Shown: positions 1 to 9,561 of the stretch, piece after piece
How positions within the stretch are numbered: the stretch's first letter is position 1
Layout: each line of letters begins with the position of its first letter
Assembly (NCBI GenBank): GCA_050187355.1
Contig: JBFWXO010000012.1
Location: 1 to 64,000 of the forward strand
Source of the DNA: CADEFD01 sp050187355
GTDB taxonomy: Bacteria > Acidobacteriota > Vicinamibacteria > Vicinamibacterales > UBA2999
DNA length: 64,000 nt
Direction: 5' to 3'
The notes under the pieces: model-generated
Told to the model about the DNA's origin: nothing
What the model saw: the letters and a program-made list of their open reading frames with translations, nothing else
Database searches by the model: none
Translations under genes and position numbers: made by a program

Positions 1-17
1 ACGCCCCTGGGCCGGCC

Positions 18-3000
18 TCAGCGCTGTCCCGCGCGTGCCTTCAGCGCGGCCCAGCGCCGCATGACGTCCTGCAGCTGCGCGCGGGCCGCATCGCAGGCCG
101 CCACCTGACGCGCCGTCGGGCGCGCCTCCGCCTCCTGCATGGCCATCGCCGCCGCCAAGAGGCCACGGCTCGCGCCGTCGAGCGTCGGCGGCCCGGCGGG
201 GGCCGGCGCGCCGAAGAAGCGGCCGGCCGCCGGCCGCGGGTCGGGTGCGAGCGCCCGGAGGTCGGCCGAGAGCGCGGCGTCATCGCCGACGCGGGCGAGC
301 AGCGCCCGCGCCTCGAGATAGGCCGCGTTGGCCGCCACCGCGCCGTCATACATCTCCCGGGACAGCGTCGCCAGCTGCGCCAGGTCCGCCGCCGGCGTCT
401 TCACCCGCGGGTCGAGGCGCAGCGTGAGCGGCTGGGTGTACGAGCGGCCACCCACCGTGAGCCGCACCTGATACTGGCCCGGGGGCGCCCACGGTGCCTG
501 CACCGCCGGATACGTGTGGCCCGGGACGGCGCCCGTGGCCCCGCCGCCCTCCCGCGGCTCGTCGCCAATCGGGTCGAAGTGCAGGTCCCACGAGAAGCGG
601 TGCATGCCCTTCGTGGTGGAGAGCACTATCTGCGGCGCCAGCCAGTAGAGGGGGACGCGGCAGTTGGGGGCCGTCGGCGTCGCCTGGCAGATCCTGTCGT
701 AGCCGGCCGGATCCAGCGCGGGGTCCGGCGTGAGCACCGGGTCGGCGCTCGAGAGCGACCGCACCACCGCGCCGCGCGCGTCGAGAATCTCCAGCGTGAC
801 GGGGCCGGGCGCGTCGGCCGCCAGGTAGTAGTCGATCACGCCGCCGGGCAGCGGGTTCTCCCCGTGCGGCAGCTCCGGCGTCCACTCCGTGGGGTCGTTC
901 GTGCCGTGGCGCACGCGCACCGCCGTGGCCGGCTCGAAGAGATACGCCGAGGTCGCGGCCTCGGCCGCCGCGAGCTGCCGGAGAGGCGTCACGTTGTCGA
1001 GGATCCAGAAGCCCCGGCCGTGCGTGCCCGCCACCAGGTCCGAGCACAGGCAGGAGGCGTCGTCCTTCACCTGGATGTCGCGGACCGACACGGCCGGCAT
1101 GTTCATCCTGAGCGACTGCCAGTGGGCGCCGTCGTCGATCGAGAACCACACCTGCGTCTCGGTGGCGGCGTAGAGCAGGCCGCGCCGGCGCGGATCCTCG
1201 CGGATCGAGTTGGCGACGGCGCCGGGCGGCAGCCCCGCGCTGATCTCGGTCCAGGACTTCCCGCCGTCGTGCGTGCGCCAGAAGTGCGGCCGCATGTCGT
1301 CGATCCGCATCGTGTTGGCGGCCGCGTAGGCCGTTCCTTTGTCGAAATGGCCGGCCTCGATGTTGAAGATGCGCGTCCACGCCTGGATCTGGGGCGGCGT
1401 CACGTTGGTCCAGTGCCCACCGCCGTCCATCGTCACCTGGATGTTGCCGTCGTCGGTGCCCGCCCACAGCACGTTGACGTCCATCGGCGACGGCGAGAGC
1501 GCCGTGATGGTGCCCTGGGCGTCCACCGTCACCGTGGAGGCGTACTTGCCGGCGCTGGCCGGCACCTCCCAGGTGGCGCGGGCGAGATCGGGGCTGATGC
1601 GGGTCCAGCTGTGCCCCCGGTCGCGCGTCTTCCACACGACGTTCGAGGTGTAGAAGAGCAGGTCGGGATCGACGGGCGACCATTGGATCGGCATGGTGCG
1701 CACGTCCCGGTTCAGCGGGCCGCCGCGCGGGCCCATGTCGGGGCCGACGTTGGTGGTCTGGCCGGTCCTGCGGTTGTACAGCGTGACGTCGGTGCGGCTG
1801 CTGCCGAAGACCAGGTCCGGGTCGCGCGGATCGGGGGCGGCGATGCCGTACTCCTGGATCATCACCGGATGCCAGTCGTGGAACGTGATCATGCCGTCGT
1901 CGGACCGGCTCTGCACGCACGCCGAGCCGGAGTCCTGCTGCCCCGAGCACAGGCGATACGGGAAGGCGTTGTCGGCGGTGACGTGATACATCGCCGCGGT
2001 CGGCTGCGTGTACCAGTTGCTCCACGACGCCCCGCGGTTGGCGCTGATCACGGCGCCCTGGTCCGAGACGGCGAGAATGATCGTCGGGTCGTTCGGGTTG
2101 ATCCAGATCTTCTGGTAGTCGTCGCCGCCGTAGGCGCCCCGGATGGCCGTCCAGTGGACGCCGGCGTCGTCGCTGCGCCACATCACGACCGAGGCGCTGT
2201 AGAGCACGCGCTCGTCGGTCGGGTCGACCGTCACGGTCGGCAGATCGCCGCCGCCGATCCGGGCCAGCGGCCGCGTGTCCACGTGCGCGGTCGCCGCGCC
2301 CATCGGGCCGGCGGGCACGTCCACCGCCGTCCAGTGGGCCCCGGCGTCGCGGGAGGTGTAGAGGCCGACCACGCCGGTCGTGCTCGACGGCTCGGCGCCC
2401 TTCGGCGTCCCCGCCACCATCGCATACAGCACCTGCGGATTGCTGGGGGCCAGCGCCAGGTTCGCCTGGATCACGTTCGGCAGTCCCTCCGCGAGCGGCT
2501 GCCACGTCGTGCCGCCGTCGGTCGACTTGAAGAGGCCGGTGCCGGCGCCGCCGAACGCGTTGCCTTCGCGGAAGCTCTGCTGCTGCGGCCATAGCGTGGC
2601 GTAGATCACGTTCGGGTCGGACGGGTCCAGGAGCAGGTCGTTCCCGCTCGTGTACTCGTCGCGATACAGCACCTTCTCGAAGGTCGCGCCGCCGTCGAGC
2701 GACCGGAAGATCCCGCGCTCGGCATTGGGTCCGTAGGGATGGCCGAGGACGGCCACGAACAGGCGATCGGGATTCCGCGGGTCCACCACGATGTCGGCGA
2801 TCATCTGGCTGTCGCGCAGCCCCAGGTGCGTCCAGGTGCGGCCGGCGTCGGTGGACTTGTACATCCCGTCGCCGGTCGAGAGATCCGGCCGGATGATGCC
2901 GCCCCCGCCGCCCACGTAAATGATGTTCGGGTTCGACGGCGCCACCGCGATCGCGCCGATGGAGCTCGTGGACTCGCGGTCGAAGAGCGGCTCCCAGGTG

Positions 3001-3227
3001 GACCCGTAGTCGGTCGAGCGCCACACGCCGCCGTTGTCGAAGCCGATGTAGAAGACGTTCGGTTGACTGGGCACGCCGTCGAGCGCGCGCGTGCGTCCCG
3101 CCCGCGTCGGGCCGATGGCGCGCCAGCGGAGTTCGCCGTAGTGGTCGGGCGCCTGGGCCAGGACGGGCGCCGGCGAGGCCGGGATCAGCGCCGAGGCGAG
3201 GACGAGGGCGGAAATGAGCCTGTGCAC
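18..3227 (-). CDS. Secreted multi-Asp-box (BNR/sortilin-type) beta-propeller protein
   Basis: Predicted exported protein of about 1069 residues. I chose the GTG start at 3227 because a clean AGGAG lies 7 bases upstream and it yields a signal peptide (hydrophobic LISALVLASALIP, then AQA). The reading frame stays open to 3305, but that extension is arginine-rich and unlikely. At least ten Asp-box motifs of the form S-x-D-x-G-x-x-W are visible (for example STDYGSTW, STDGGTTW, THDGGKSW, SIDDGAHW), spaced as in the sortilin/VPS10-like glycoside-hydrolase-annotated proteins abundant in Acidobacteriota and Gemmatimonadota. The C-terminal ~300 residues contain a beta-rich segment followed by an alanine-rich helical tail. 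Asp boxes are structural, so no enzymatic activity can be inferred. The gene stands alone and faces away from the neighbouring ABC gene. Confidence 0.85.
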   Translation of the reverse strand: MHRLISALVLASALIPASPAPVLAQAPDHYGELRWRAIGPTRAGRTRALDGVPSQPNVFYIGFDNGGVWRSTDYGSTWEPLFDRESTSSIGAIAVAPSNPNIIYVGGGGGIIRPDLSTGDGMYKSTDAGRTWTHLGLRDSQMIADIVVDPRNPDRLFVAVLGHPYGPNAERGIFRSLDGGATFEKVLYRDEYTSGNDLLLDPSDPNVIYATLWPQQQSFREGNAFGGAGTGLFKSTDGGTTWQPLAEGLPNVIQANLALAPSNPQVLYAMVAGTPKGAEPSSTTGVVGLYTSRDAGAHWTAVDVPAGPMGAATAHVDTRPLARIGGGDLPTVTVDPTDERVLYSASVVMWRSDDAGVHWTAIRGAYGGDDYQKIWINPNDPTIILAVSDQGAVISANRGASWSNWYTQPTAAMYHVTADNAFPYRLCSGQQDSGSACVQSRSDDGMITFHDWHPVMIQEYGIAAPDPRDPDLVFGSSRTDVTLYNRRTGQTTNVGPDMGPRGGPLNRDVRTMPIQWSPVDPDLLFYTSNVVWKTRDRGHSWTRISPDLARATWEVPASAGKYASTVTVDAQGTITALSPSPMDVNVLWAGTDDGNIQVTMDGGGHWTNVTPPQIQAWTRIFNIEAGHFDKGTAYAAANTMRIDDMRPHFWRTHDGGKSWTEISAGLPPGAVANSIREDPRRRGLLYAATETQVWFSIDDGAHWQSLRMNMPAVSVRDIQVKDDASCLCSDLVAGTHGRGFWILDNVTPLRQLAAAEAATSAYLFEPATAVRVRHGTNDPTEWTPELPHGENPLPGGVIDYYLAADAPGPVTLEILDARGAVVRSLSSADPVLTPDPALDPAGYDRICQATPTAPNCRVPLYWLAPQIVLSTTKGMHRFSWDLHFDPIGDEPREGGGATGAVPGHTYPAVQAPWAPPGQYQVRLTVGGRSYTQPLTLRLDPRVKTPAADLAQLATLSREMYDGAVAANAAYLEARALLARVGDDAALSADLRALAPDPRPAAGRFFGAPAPAGPPTLDGASRGLLAAAMAMQEAEARPTARQVAACDAARAQLQDVMRRWAALKARAGQR

Positions 3228-3376
3228 GAGCCGTCTCCTGGAGCCGGCGGTCGTACAAGGGGCGGATGGGCTGTGGCGTCCGTGCCGCTCCCGGCAGGCC
3301 GGCAACCGGCCCAGTGTATGCCGAGGACCCCGGTTCCGGCGACGTCAGGGCACGGCCTCGGGCTAGGATCGTCCCC

Positions 3377-4228
3377 GTGCGCGAATCGCTCAGGGACGAC
3401 AGCCTGCCGCCGGCCGAGCCGCCGGCCGTGGAATTCACGCGGGTGTCCCTGGCCTTCGACGAGCACGTCGTGCTGACGGACTTGAGCCTGAGCATCCCGA
3501 AAGGGGCGATGCGGATTCTGCTCGGCGTCAGCGGCTCGGGCAAGTCCGTGATTCTGAAGCTCGTGCTCGGCCTCATTCGCCCCGATGCCGGCGCGATCAC
3601 CGTGAACGGCGAGCGGGTGGACGCCATGACGGAGCACGAGCTCCTGCGGGTGCGGCAGGGGATCGGCATGGTGTTCCAGGAGAACGCGCTGTTCGATTCC
3701 CTGACGGTGGCGGAGAACGTCGGGTTCGGCCTCTCCGACCGCAACGACGGCACCGACGCGCAGGTCCGCGCGCGCGTCGACGAGGTGCTGGGGTTCGTCG
3801 GGCTGGCCGAGTACGGCGAGCGCCTGCCCTCGGAGCTGTCCGGCGGCCAGCGCCGGCGCGTGGCGATCGCCCGCGCCATGGCGCCGCGCCCGGGCCTGCT
3901 GCTGTTCGACGATCCGATCACGGGGCTCGATCCGCTGATTGCGGCGACCGTCGACGGCGAGATCGTCAAGCTGCGCGACCTGGAACACGTCACCTCCCTC
4001 GTCGCGACGCACCAGATCCGCGATGCCTTCTACATCGCGACCCACCGGGCGACACGGGAGAACGAGCGCGTGCAGATCGCGCCCGCCGATGCCGGATCGC
4101 CCGCCCTGGCGGAGTTCCTGCTCCTGCGCGATGGACGCATCCAGTTCACGGGCACCGCCGACGATCTCCTGGCCTCCGAGGACCCGTACGTGAAGGAGTA
4201 CCTGCTGAACACGCTTCCGCCCTGGTGA
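3377..4228 (+). CDS. ABC transporter ATP-binding protein, MlaF/Mkl-like
   Basis: ATPase subunit of an ABC importer-like system, closest in character to the lipid-transport MlaF/Mkl group. The GTG start at 3377 is preferred over an upstream ATG at 3266 because AGGA lies 8 bases before it and the ABC fold begins soon after. It gives 283 residues. Visible motifs are Walker A GVSGSGKS (about 50-57), the Q-loop in VFQENALF, the signature LSGGQ (154-158), Walker B LLLFDD (174-179) and the switch His in ATHQ. The residue after the Walker B Asp, normally the catalytic Glu, is Asp (D179). An acidic insertion lies between the switch region and the C terminus. No MlaE permease or MlaD substrate-binding gene is adjacent, so in this window it is an orphan ATPase whose partners must be encoded elsewhere. 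Confidence 0.85.
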   Translation: MRESLRDDSLPPAEPPAVEFTRVSLAFDEHVVLTDLSLSIPKGAMRILLGVSGSGKSVILKLVLGLIRPDAGAITVNGERVDAMTEHELLRVRQGIGMVFQENALFDSLTVAENVGFGLSDRNDGTDAQVRARVDEVLGFVGLAEYGERLPSELSGGQRRRVAIARAMAPRPGLLLFDDPITGLDPLIAATVDGEIVKLRDLEHVTSLVATHQIRDAFYIATHRATRENERVQIAPADAGSPALAEFLLLRDGRIQFTGTADDLLASEDPYVKEYLLNTLPPW

Positions 4229-4230
4229 CG

Positions 4231-4261
4231 GGCGCGCGGCGAGGGCGCGGCCGCTCGCGCC
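4231..4261. terminator. GC-rich inverted repeat between convergent genes
   Basis: GGCGCG (4231-4236) pairs with CGCGCC (4256-4261), with further imperfect pairing inside. It fills the 33-base gap between the ABC ATPase stop and the kinase stop, so it could terminate both transcripts. There is no T-tract, and short GC stems are common in DNA this GC-rich. Confidence 0.4.
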
Positions 4262-6904
4262 TCACCGCGCCGCGGCGTCCGCGGTTCGCCGCTGCCAGTC
4301 CGCGGCCTGGGCCGCGCGGCCGGCGTCGGGCTCCCGCCGGTTCCACTCCGTGTAGAACGCGGCCATGAATTGGCCGGCGCGCGTCGTGCTGGCGAGGCCG
4401 GCGCGCAGCCGGGGCACGCCCTCGGCCAGCAGGGCCTCCGCCTCCGGCCGGCGGCCCTGCGCGGCCAGCGCCATGCCGAGGTGGACCCGCATCGTGACGG
4501 CCAGGTCGTCGCCCTCCCCGGCATCGTCGCCCCGCCGCTTCTTCTCCTCGAGGATGGCGAGCTGCCGGCGCAGCAGCGTCTCGGCCTCGCCCGCGCGCCC
4601 GAGTCCGGTCAGCGCGCGCGCCACACCGTCCTGCGCCTCGAGCGTGACCAGGTGGCGATCGCCGAGTTCCTTCGTGGCCCGCGCGGCCGCGGCCGACGCG
4701 AGCCGCTCGGCGTCGGCGAAGCGGCCCAGGGCCGACAGCGTGGCGGCCAGGTGCTGCTCGGAGTCGAGGGTCAGACGGTGCCGCGGTCCCAGCGCCCGCG
4801 TGCGGCCGGCGAGGGTCTGCCGATGCAGCGCCTCGGCTACCGCCGGCTTCCCCATGTCGTCGGCATAGATCGCGAGGCTGTCGAGGCTGTTGAGGGTGGT
4901 CGGGTGCTCCTCGCCGAACAACTCGACCTTGAGCGCCAGGGTGCGCCGCATCAGCTGCTCGGCCTCGTCGTAGCGGCCAAGGGCCGCCAGGTCGTTGGCC
5001 AGGTTGTTCATGGTGAACACGGTCCTTGGCGCCTTCTCGCCCTCCACCCGGCTCCGGATCTCGAGCTCCCGGCGCCGCAGGGGCTCCGCCTGATCGGGCC
5101 GGCCCGTCTCCTGCAGCAGGTTGGCGAAGTTCGCCATCATGTCCAGCGTCGCGGCGTTCTCGGCGCCCAGCACGCGCTGCTTGACCTCCAGGTTGTGCCG
5201 GTAGATCGGCTCGGCCTCGGCGTAGCGCCCCTTCGCGCGCAGCACCGTGGCGATGTTCATCTCGTAGGCCAGCGTCGCCTCGTGTTCCTCGCCGAGCACG
5301 CGGCGGCTGGTGTCGAAGGCCTGCTGGAGGAGCGGTGCCGCCTCGTCGAGGCGCCCCTGCCGCCAATGGTTCAGGCCCAGCATGTTCAGCGCACGGACCG
5401 TCGCCTCGCCGTCGTCCCCGAGGGCCTTCCGGCGCAGCTCGAGCGCGCGCGTGAGCTGGGGCTCGGCGGCGGCGTAGTCGCCGCGCTCCATGAACGTGTC
5501 GCCGAGCGTGACGCGCACCTGCGCCTCGACCAGCGGCTCGCCCGCGAAGCGGCCGCCCGGCGCCGACGCGGCGTCGATGCGCTCGGCCGCCACGGTGAGC
5601 ACTTCCCCCATCGTGACGTCCCGGCCCTGCCCCCGCGCCGCCGACGGACGCGCGACCGCCAGCAGGTCCTCGTTGAGGAACGCGTTGACGGCTCCGGCGA
5701 TGGCCGATTGCCGGCGCGCCTCGGCGGCGCTGACGGCCGCCTCGTGCTCGGCGCGCACGGCCTGCCGCCAGCCCCACGAGGTGCCGATCACGCCGAGCAC
5801 CAGCGCGACGCCGACGGCGGCCGCGGCCGTGAACGTGCCCCGGTGGCGGCGGACCAGCTTCCTCAACCGGTAGACACCCCCGGGCGGGCCGGCCAGCACG
5901 GGCTCGTCGTGCAGGTGCCGCTGCACGTCGAGCGCCAGCGCATGCGCCGTCTCGTAGCGCCTGACCCGGTCCTTCTCGAGGGCCTTCATCGTGATCCAGT
6001 CGAGATCGCCCTCGAGTGCCCTCGTCAGGCTCCGGAGATCCTCGCGCCGGTTCGTGGCCGAGACGGTGGAGCCCGCGCCGAGGCTGCTGATCCGGCTGCT
6101 GGGCCGGAGCGGTTCGTCCTCGCGGAGCTTCCGCTGAATCTCCGCCAGGCCGGCGCTCCGAAGCGCCTTCGAGTCGAATGGACGCTCGCCGGCGAGGAGC
6201 TCGTACAGCAGGACGCCGAGCGAATAGACGTCGGAGCGCGTGTCGATGTCGAGGTTCGACATCTCCGCCTGCTCCGGGCTCATGTATTCGGGGGTGCCGA
6301 TCAACTGGCCGAGCTCGGTGAAGACGGTGCGCTCGGTGAGGCGCTGCGACGTCGCCTTGGCGACGCCGAAGTCGATGATCTTCGGGGTGTGGCGGTCGTC
6401 CTGCGTGGTCACGAGGACGTTCGAGGGCTTGATGTCGCGGTGGATGATCCCCTTCTGGTGTGCGTGCTGCACCCCGGCGCAGACCTCGACGAAGAGCGCC
6501 AGCCGCTCGCGGATGCCGAGCCGGTACTTGTCGCAGTAGTCGGTGATGGGGATGCCGGGCACCCACTCCATCGCGAAGTACGGCCGCCCCTCCGCAGTGA
6601 CCCCCGCGTCGTACACGTCCGCGATGTTCGGGTGGTTCATCAGGGCCAGGGCCTGACGCTCGGCCTCGAAGCGCGCGACGACCTCCTCGGTGTCCATGCC
6701 GACCCTGATGATCTTGATCGCGACCTGCCGGCGGACGGGCTGCTCCTGCTCGGCCAGCCAGACGTCGCCCATGCCGCCCTGCCCCACTCGCCGCACCAGG
6801 CGGTACGCGCCCACCCGGGGCGGTCGCGCCGTTGGGGCGTCCTCACCGAGGCCGGTGGTGGTTGCGGCGAGGTCGTCGGCGTCGGAAGGCGGCCTGGGGG
6901 TCAT
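4262..6904 (-). CDS. Membrane Ser/Thr protein kinase with C-terminal TPR array
   Basis: Hanks-type (PknB-like) receptor kinase of 880 residues. The kinase domain spans about 34-320: glycine loop GQGGMG, catalytic Lys in VAIK (K64), HRDIKPSN (155-162), IDFG (177-180), SPEQ in place of APE, and DVYSLG. All catalytic residues are present, so it should be active. A single transmembrane helix (about 357-378) follows. The remaining ~500 residues form kinesin-light-chain-type TPR repeats (repeated L-A-x-x-L-x-x-x-G-R-x-x-E-A patterns), probably extracytoplasmic. This architecture is widespread in Acidobacteriota and Planctomycetota. The ATG start at 6904 has GAGG five bases upstream. The substrate is unknown, and no cognate phosphatase or partner gene is adjacent. 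Confidence 0.92.
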   Translation of the reverse strand: MTPRPPSDADDLAATTTGLGEDAPTARPPRVGAYRLVRRVGQGGMGDVWLAEQEQPVRRQVAIKIIRVGMDTEEVVARFEAERQALALMNHPNIADVYDAGVTAEGRPYFAMEWVPGIPITDYCDKYRLGIRERLALFVEVCAGVQHAHQKGIIHRDIKPSNVLVTTQDDRHTPKIIDFGVAKATSQRLTERTVFTELGQLIGTPEYMSPEQAEMSNLDIDTRSDVYSLGVLLYELLAGERPFDSKALRSAGLAEIQRKLREDEPLRPSSRISSLGAGSTVSATNRREDLRSLTRALEGDLDWITMKALEKDRVRRYETAHALALDVQRHLHDEPVLAGPPGGVYRLRKLVRRHRGTFTAAAAVGVALVLGVIGTSWGWRQAVRAEHEAAVSAAEARRQSAIAGAVNAFLNEDLLAVARPSAARGQGRDVTMGEVLTVAAERIDAASAPGGRFAGEPLVEAQVRVTLGDTFMERGDYAAAEPQLTRALELRRKALGDDGEATVRALNMLGLNHWRQGRLDEAAPLLQQAFDTSRRVLGEEHEATLAYEMNIATVLRAKGRYAEAEPIYRHNLEVKQRVLGAENAATLDMMANFANLLQETGRPDQAEPLRRRELEIRSRVEGEKAPRTVFTMNNLANDLAALGRYDEAEQLMRRTLALKVELFGEEHPTTLNSLDSLAIYADDMGKPAVAEALHRQTLAGRTRALGPRHRLTLDSEQHLAATLSALGRFADAERLASAAAARATKELGDRHLVTLEAQDGVARALTGLGRAGEAETLLRRQLAILEEKKRRGDDAGEGDDLAVTMRVHLGMALAAQGRRPEAEALLAEGVPRLRAGLASTTRAGQFMAAFYTEWNRREPDAGRAAQAADWQRRTADAAAR

Positions 6905-7004
6905 GGGAGCCTCGTCCGCCAGACGATAGCAGTACGGAACGGGGCGCGGCCGTCGCCACGACGCCGTCGTCCGCGGCTACACTGACCCCGCCCCGCCCCG
7001 GCGC

Positions 7005-8531
7005 ATGTCCGCTCCTGAACCGCCGCCGTTCGCTCCCGATGCCCAGGGGAGGGGTGCGCCCTCGACGGCCCCGGCAACCACCGGGTACGGCTGGCTGCTC
7101 GCCCTGCTGGCCGGTGCGACGGTCCTGAGGCTCGCACTCGCCGCCAACCCCGGGTACTACGACGACCTCCGCTCGTACGCCGTCTGGGGCGACCTGGCCG
7201 CTGCCAAGGGCATTGCCTCGATCTACGACCCCGAGGCCTACCCGGACGCGCTGCGGGGCAACATCTGCGACTACCCGCCCGGCCTGCCGTACGCGCTCAT
7301 GGCCACGTCCGCCGTGAACGGCTGGCTCCACGGGGGCCAGGGCCTGGCCGATCGCCCCTACGACGTCTTCGTCGTCAAGCTGCTGCCGCTCGCCGGCGGC
7401 CTGGCCCTGACGCTCCTGGTCTTCGCCGCGGCGCGCGCGCTGGCCGGCCCGAGGGCCGCGCTCCTGGCCGCCGCCAGCTACGCGCTGAACCCGGCCGCGC
7501 TCTTCGACTCGGGGTATTGGGGCCAGACCGACGCGATCGTCTTCGCCTGGATCGGACTGGGACTCGCGGGGACCTGGTCCGGCCGGGCGGCGCTGGCGGG
7601 GGTGGCCCTGGGGATGGCAGTGCTGACCAAGCCCGTCGCCTGGATCTTCGTGCCGCTCGCGGCCGTCCTCGGGTGGCGGCGGCACGGTCCCGGCCGCCTG
7701 GGCGTCGGCGCCGGCGCCGCGCTCGCGCTCGGCGCGGCCGCGTTCCTGCCATTCGCCGCCACCGGCATCCTCGGCGACACGCTGTCCGCGATGGTCACGC
7801 AGCTGGGCGCCATGCCCAACGTGTCCAACAACGCCCACAACGTGTGGGGCCTGGTCGCGCTGTGGGCCAGCGCCACGGGGGACCTGAGGGTCGCGGGCCC
7901 GCTGGACCTGCGCCTGATCGGCATGCTGCTCTTCCTGGCGGTGTACCTGCGCGCCCTCGCACGGCTCTGGCACGACCCGACGCCGCCCACCGTCCTTCTC
8001 ACGGGTGCCATCACGGCGTTCGCCTTCTTCCTCCTGTCCGTCCACCAGCACGAGAATCACCTCTTCGGCGTCCTGCCCTTCCTCGCGGCGCTGTGGGTGA
8101 CGGACCGGCGGGTGCCGGTCCTGTACGCGGGGCTCAGCGCGACCCTGCTCGCCAACATGGCCCTGCACGATCCGTATCTGCTGTCGCTGGGGCTCTCGGA
8201 CGTGGAGCGCTGGCGGGCCATCGAGTTCTACGACGTGCCGGTCACGGGCCACGCCGACGCCACGACGGCGTTCCGCGTCTGGACGTGGCTCGTGGCCCTC
8301 AACATCCTCGCCAACGTCGCGCTGTTCGTGCGTGCGCTGCAGGTGGCGGAGCGTCGGCCAGCCGTCCCTGCGGCGCCCGGGCGCGCCTGGTTCGGGCTCG
8401 CCCCGTCGCGGTGGCGGGCGGTCATGACGGGCTGTGTCGCCGCCGCGCTTCTGTCGGCCTGGTGGGTGACGGCCGTCGCGAACCCCGACGTCCGCGGCTT
8501 CTGGGTGGCCGAGGCCCGGAAGGGGCCCTGA
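7005..8531 (+). CDS. GT-C-type polytopic membrane glycosyltransferase
   Basis: Integral membrane protein of 508 residues with about ten hydrophobic segments. The first periplasmic loop carries acidic residues directly after the first helix (GYYDDLRSY), as in polyprenyl-phosphate-sugar-using GT-C enzymes. The motifs GYWGQTDAI and VHQHENHL resemble those of mannosyltransferase/ALG6-ALG8-like GT-C proteins. It probably transfers a sugar from a lipid-linked donor on the periplasmic face; donor and acceptor cannot be told. The ATG at 7005 has only a weak ribosome site. It is transcribed divergently from the kinase across a 100-base gap, and its stop lies 18 bases from the stop of the convergent hydrolase. 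Confidence 0.8.
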   Translation: MSAPEPPPFAPDAQGRGAPSTAPATTGYGWLLALLAGATVLRLALAANPGYYDDLRSYAVWGDLAAAKGIASIYDPEAYPDALRGNICDYPPGLPYALMATSAVNGWLHGGQGLADRPYDVFVVKLLPLAGGLALTLLVFAAARALAGPRAALLAAASYALNPAALFDSGYWGQTDAIVFAWIGLGLAGTWSGRAALAGVALGMAVLTKPVAWIFVPLAAVLGWRRHGPGRLGVGAGAALALGAAAFLPFAATGILGDTLSAMVTQLGAMPNVSNNAHNVWGLVALWASATGDLRVAGPLDLRLIGMLLFLAVYLRALARLWHDPTPPTVLLTGAITAFAFFLLSVHQHENHLFGVLPFLAALWVTDRRVPVLYAGLSATLLANMALHDPYLLSLGLSDVERWRAIEFYDVPVTGHADATTAFRVWTWLVALNILANVALFVRALQVAERRPAVPAAPGRAWFGLAPSRWRAVMTGCVAAALLSAWWVTAVANPDVRGFWVAEARKGP

Positions 8532-8549
8532 CACGCGGCGGGGCCCGGC

Positions 8550-9479
8550 TCAGCGCGCGATCGCGTCCGGCAGCCACGCGCCCAGGGCGTAGAGGTGATC
8601 CAGGTGGTCCGGGGCGGAATTTCCGGCGAAGCCGAGCACCCGGAACCGCCCGCGGCCGGTGGCACTCAACTGCTGCATCCCGATCGGCCCCTCGCGCAAC
8701 TGCCGCGCGCGCGCCACCCCGGCGGCCCGAAGCAGGGCGTCAGCCGTCTCGGTCGTGCTCGCATACGTCCCCGGGTACACCTCCGAGTGCGTCACCAGGA
8801 ACCGCTTCCGCCCGGCGGCGGCATCGGCGGCGAGGCGCAGGAACACGTCGAGGTCCGCCTCGTCCACCGGCAGGTCCGCGCTGCGCGCCGTCCCGGCGTC
8901 GCCCACGTAGTCCGCGTGCAGCGAGTCGGCCAGGACCACCGACGACACGCGGTCGTAGGCGGCCGGCGTCCGCAGGATCGCCCGCACGGCGCCGTACCCG
9001 GCACTGAAGCTCGTGAGCACCACGGGATGGAACGACACCGGCCGGCCCAGCCTGGTGGCGGCGGCGGTCCTGGCCTCCTCGAGCAGCGCGGGGAACTCGT
9101 CCGGAGTGGCGAACGCGCGGCCGTAGACGGCCGACCCGCTGCCGAGGTCGAACGTGAGGAGGGCGGCCCGGGGCCGGCCGGACGCGACGTGCCGCTCGAT
9201 GAGCCACGGCGCCCCATGGAAGTGGATCACGAGCGGCAGCCGGCCGCCCCGGAGCCCGTCGGGCAGGAACAGCGTGCCTCCGCGCACGGGCTGGCGGGTC
9301 CCACGGGGCGGGGAGGCCACCACGCGCGGGTGGGGACGCGTGGTGTCCGACATCGGCGACGGGTGCTGCGGCGCCGGTGCCGGCGCCTGGGCGGAGGCCG
9401 CCGCCAGGCCGGCGGCCAGCAGGAGGCCGGCGGCGACGAGGCCGGCTCGACGGGGATGGACCGGGCGGCGGGCGCGCAT
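8550..9479 (-). CDS. Secreted alpha/beta-hydrolase-fold protein
   Basis: Exported protein of 309 residues. The ATG at 9479 gives a twin-Arg-free Sec signal (LVAAGLLLAAGLAAASAQA) and is preferred over the open upstream extension to 9650, which overlaps the divergent gene. The fold is suggested by VIHFHGAP (oxyanion strand), the elbow-like SFSAGYG, an Asp in VVLADSLHADY and a C-terminal His in DHLDHLYALG. The nucleophile elbow reads S-F-S-A-G rather than canonical G-x-S-x-G. A Pro-rich linker follows the signal peptide. It is probably a periplasmic or secreted esterase/peptidase-like enzyme of unknown substrate. It is not obviously co-transcribed with any neighbour. Confidence 0.65.
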   Translation of the reverse strand: MRARRPVHPRRAGLVAAGLLLAAGLAAASAQAPAPAPQHPSPMSDTTRPHPRVVASPPRGTRQPVRGGTLFLPDGLRGGRLPLVIHFHGAPWLIERHVASGRPRAALLTFDLGSGSAVYGRAFATPDEFPALLEEARTAAATRLGRPVSFHPVVLTSFSAGYGAVRAILRTPAAYDRVSSVVLADSLHADYVGDAGTARSADLPVDEADLDVFLRLAADAAAGRKRFLVTHSEVYPGTYASTTETADALLRAAGVARARQLREGPIGMQQLSATGRGRFRVLGFAGNSAPDHLDHLYALGAWLPDAIAR

Positions 9480-9561
9480 GACGGATGATGTAGCGTAACG
9501 ACAATCGGCTCGAGGGGACACGCGCGGCTGCCCGCGCCGCCGTCCCGGGAGGGAATCGCCC

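Noticed and set aside
346..3993. Very long minus-strand open frame (about 1200 codons) across the propeller and ABC genes
   Set aside because: Arg/Pro/Ala-rich translation typical of antisense or shifted frames in GC-rich DNA; it overlaps two genes with clear motifs.
9502..9509. Minus-strand GCCGATTG box upstream of the secreted hydrolase
   Set aside because: No TAAA/TCAA-like -35 box at 15 bases (the position reads GCCG), and the gene has no motility link.
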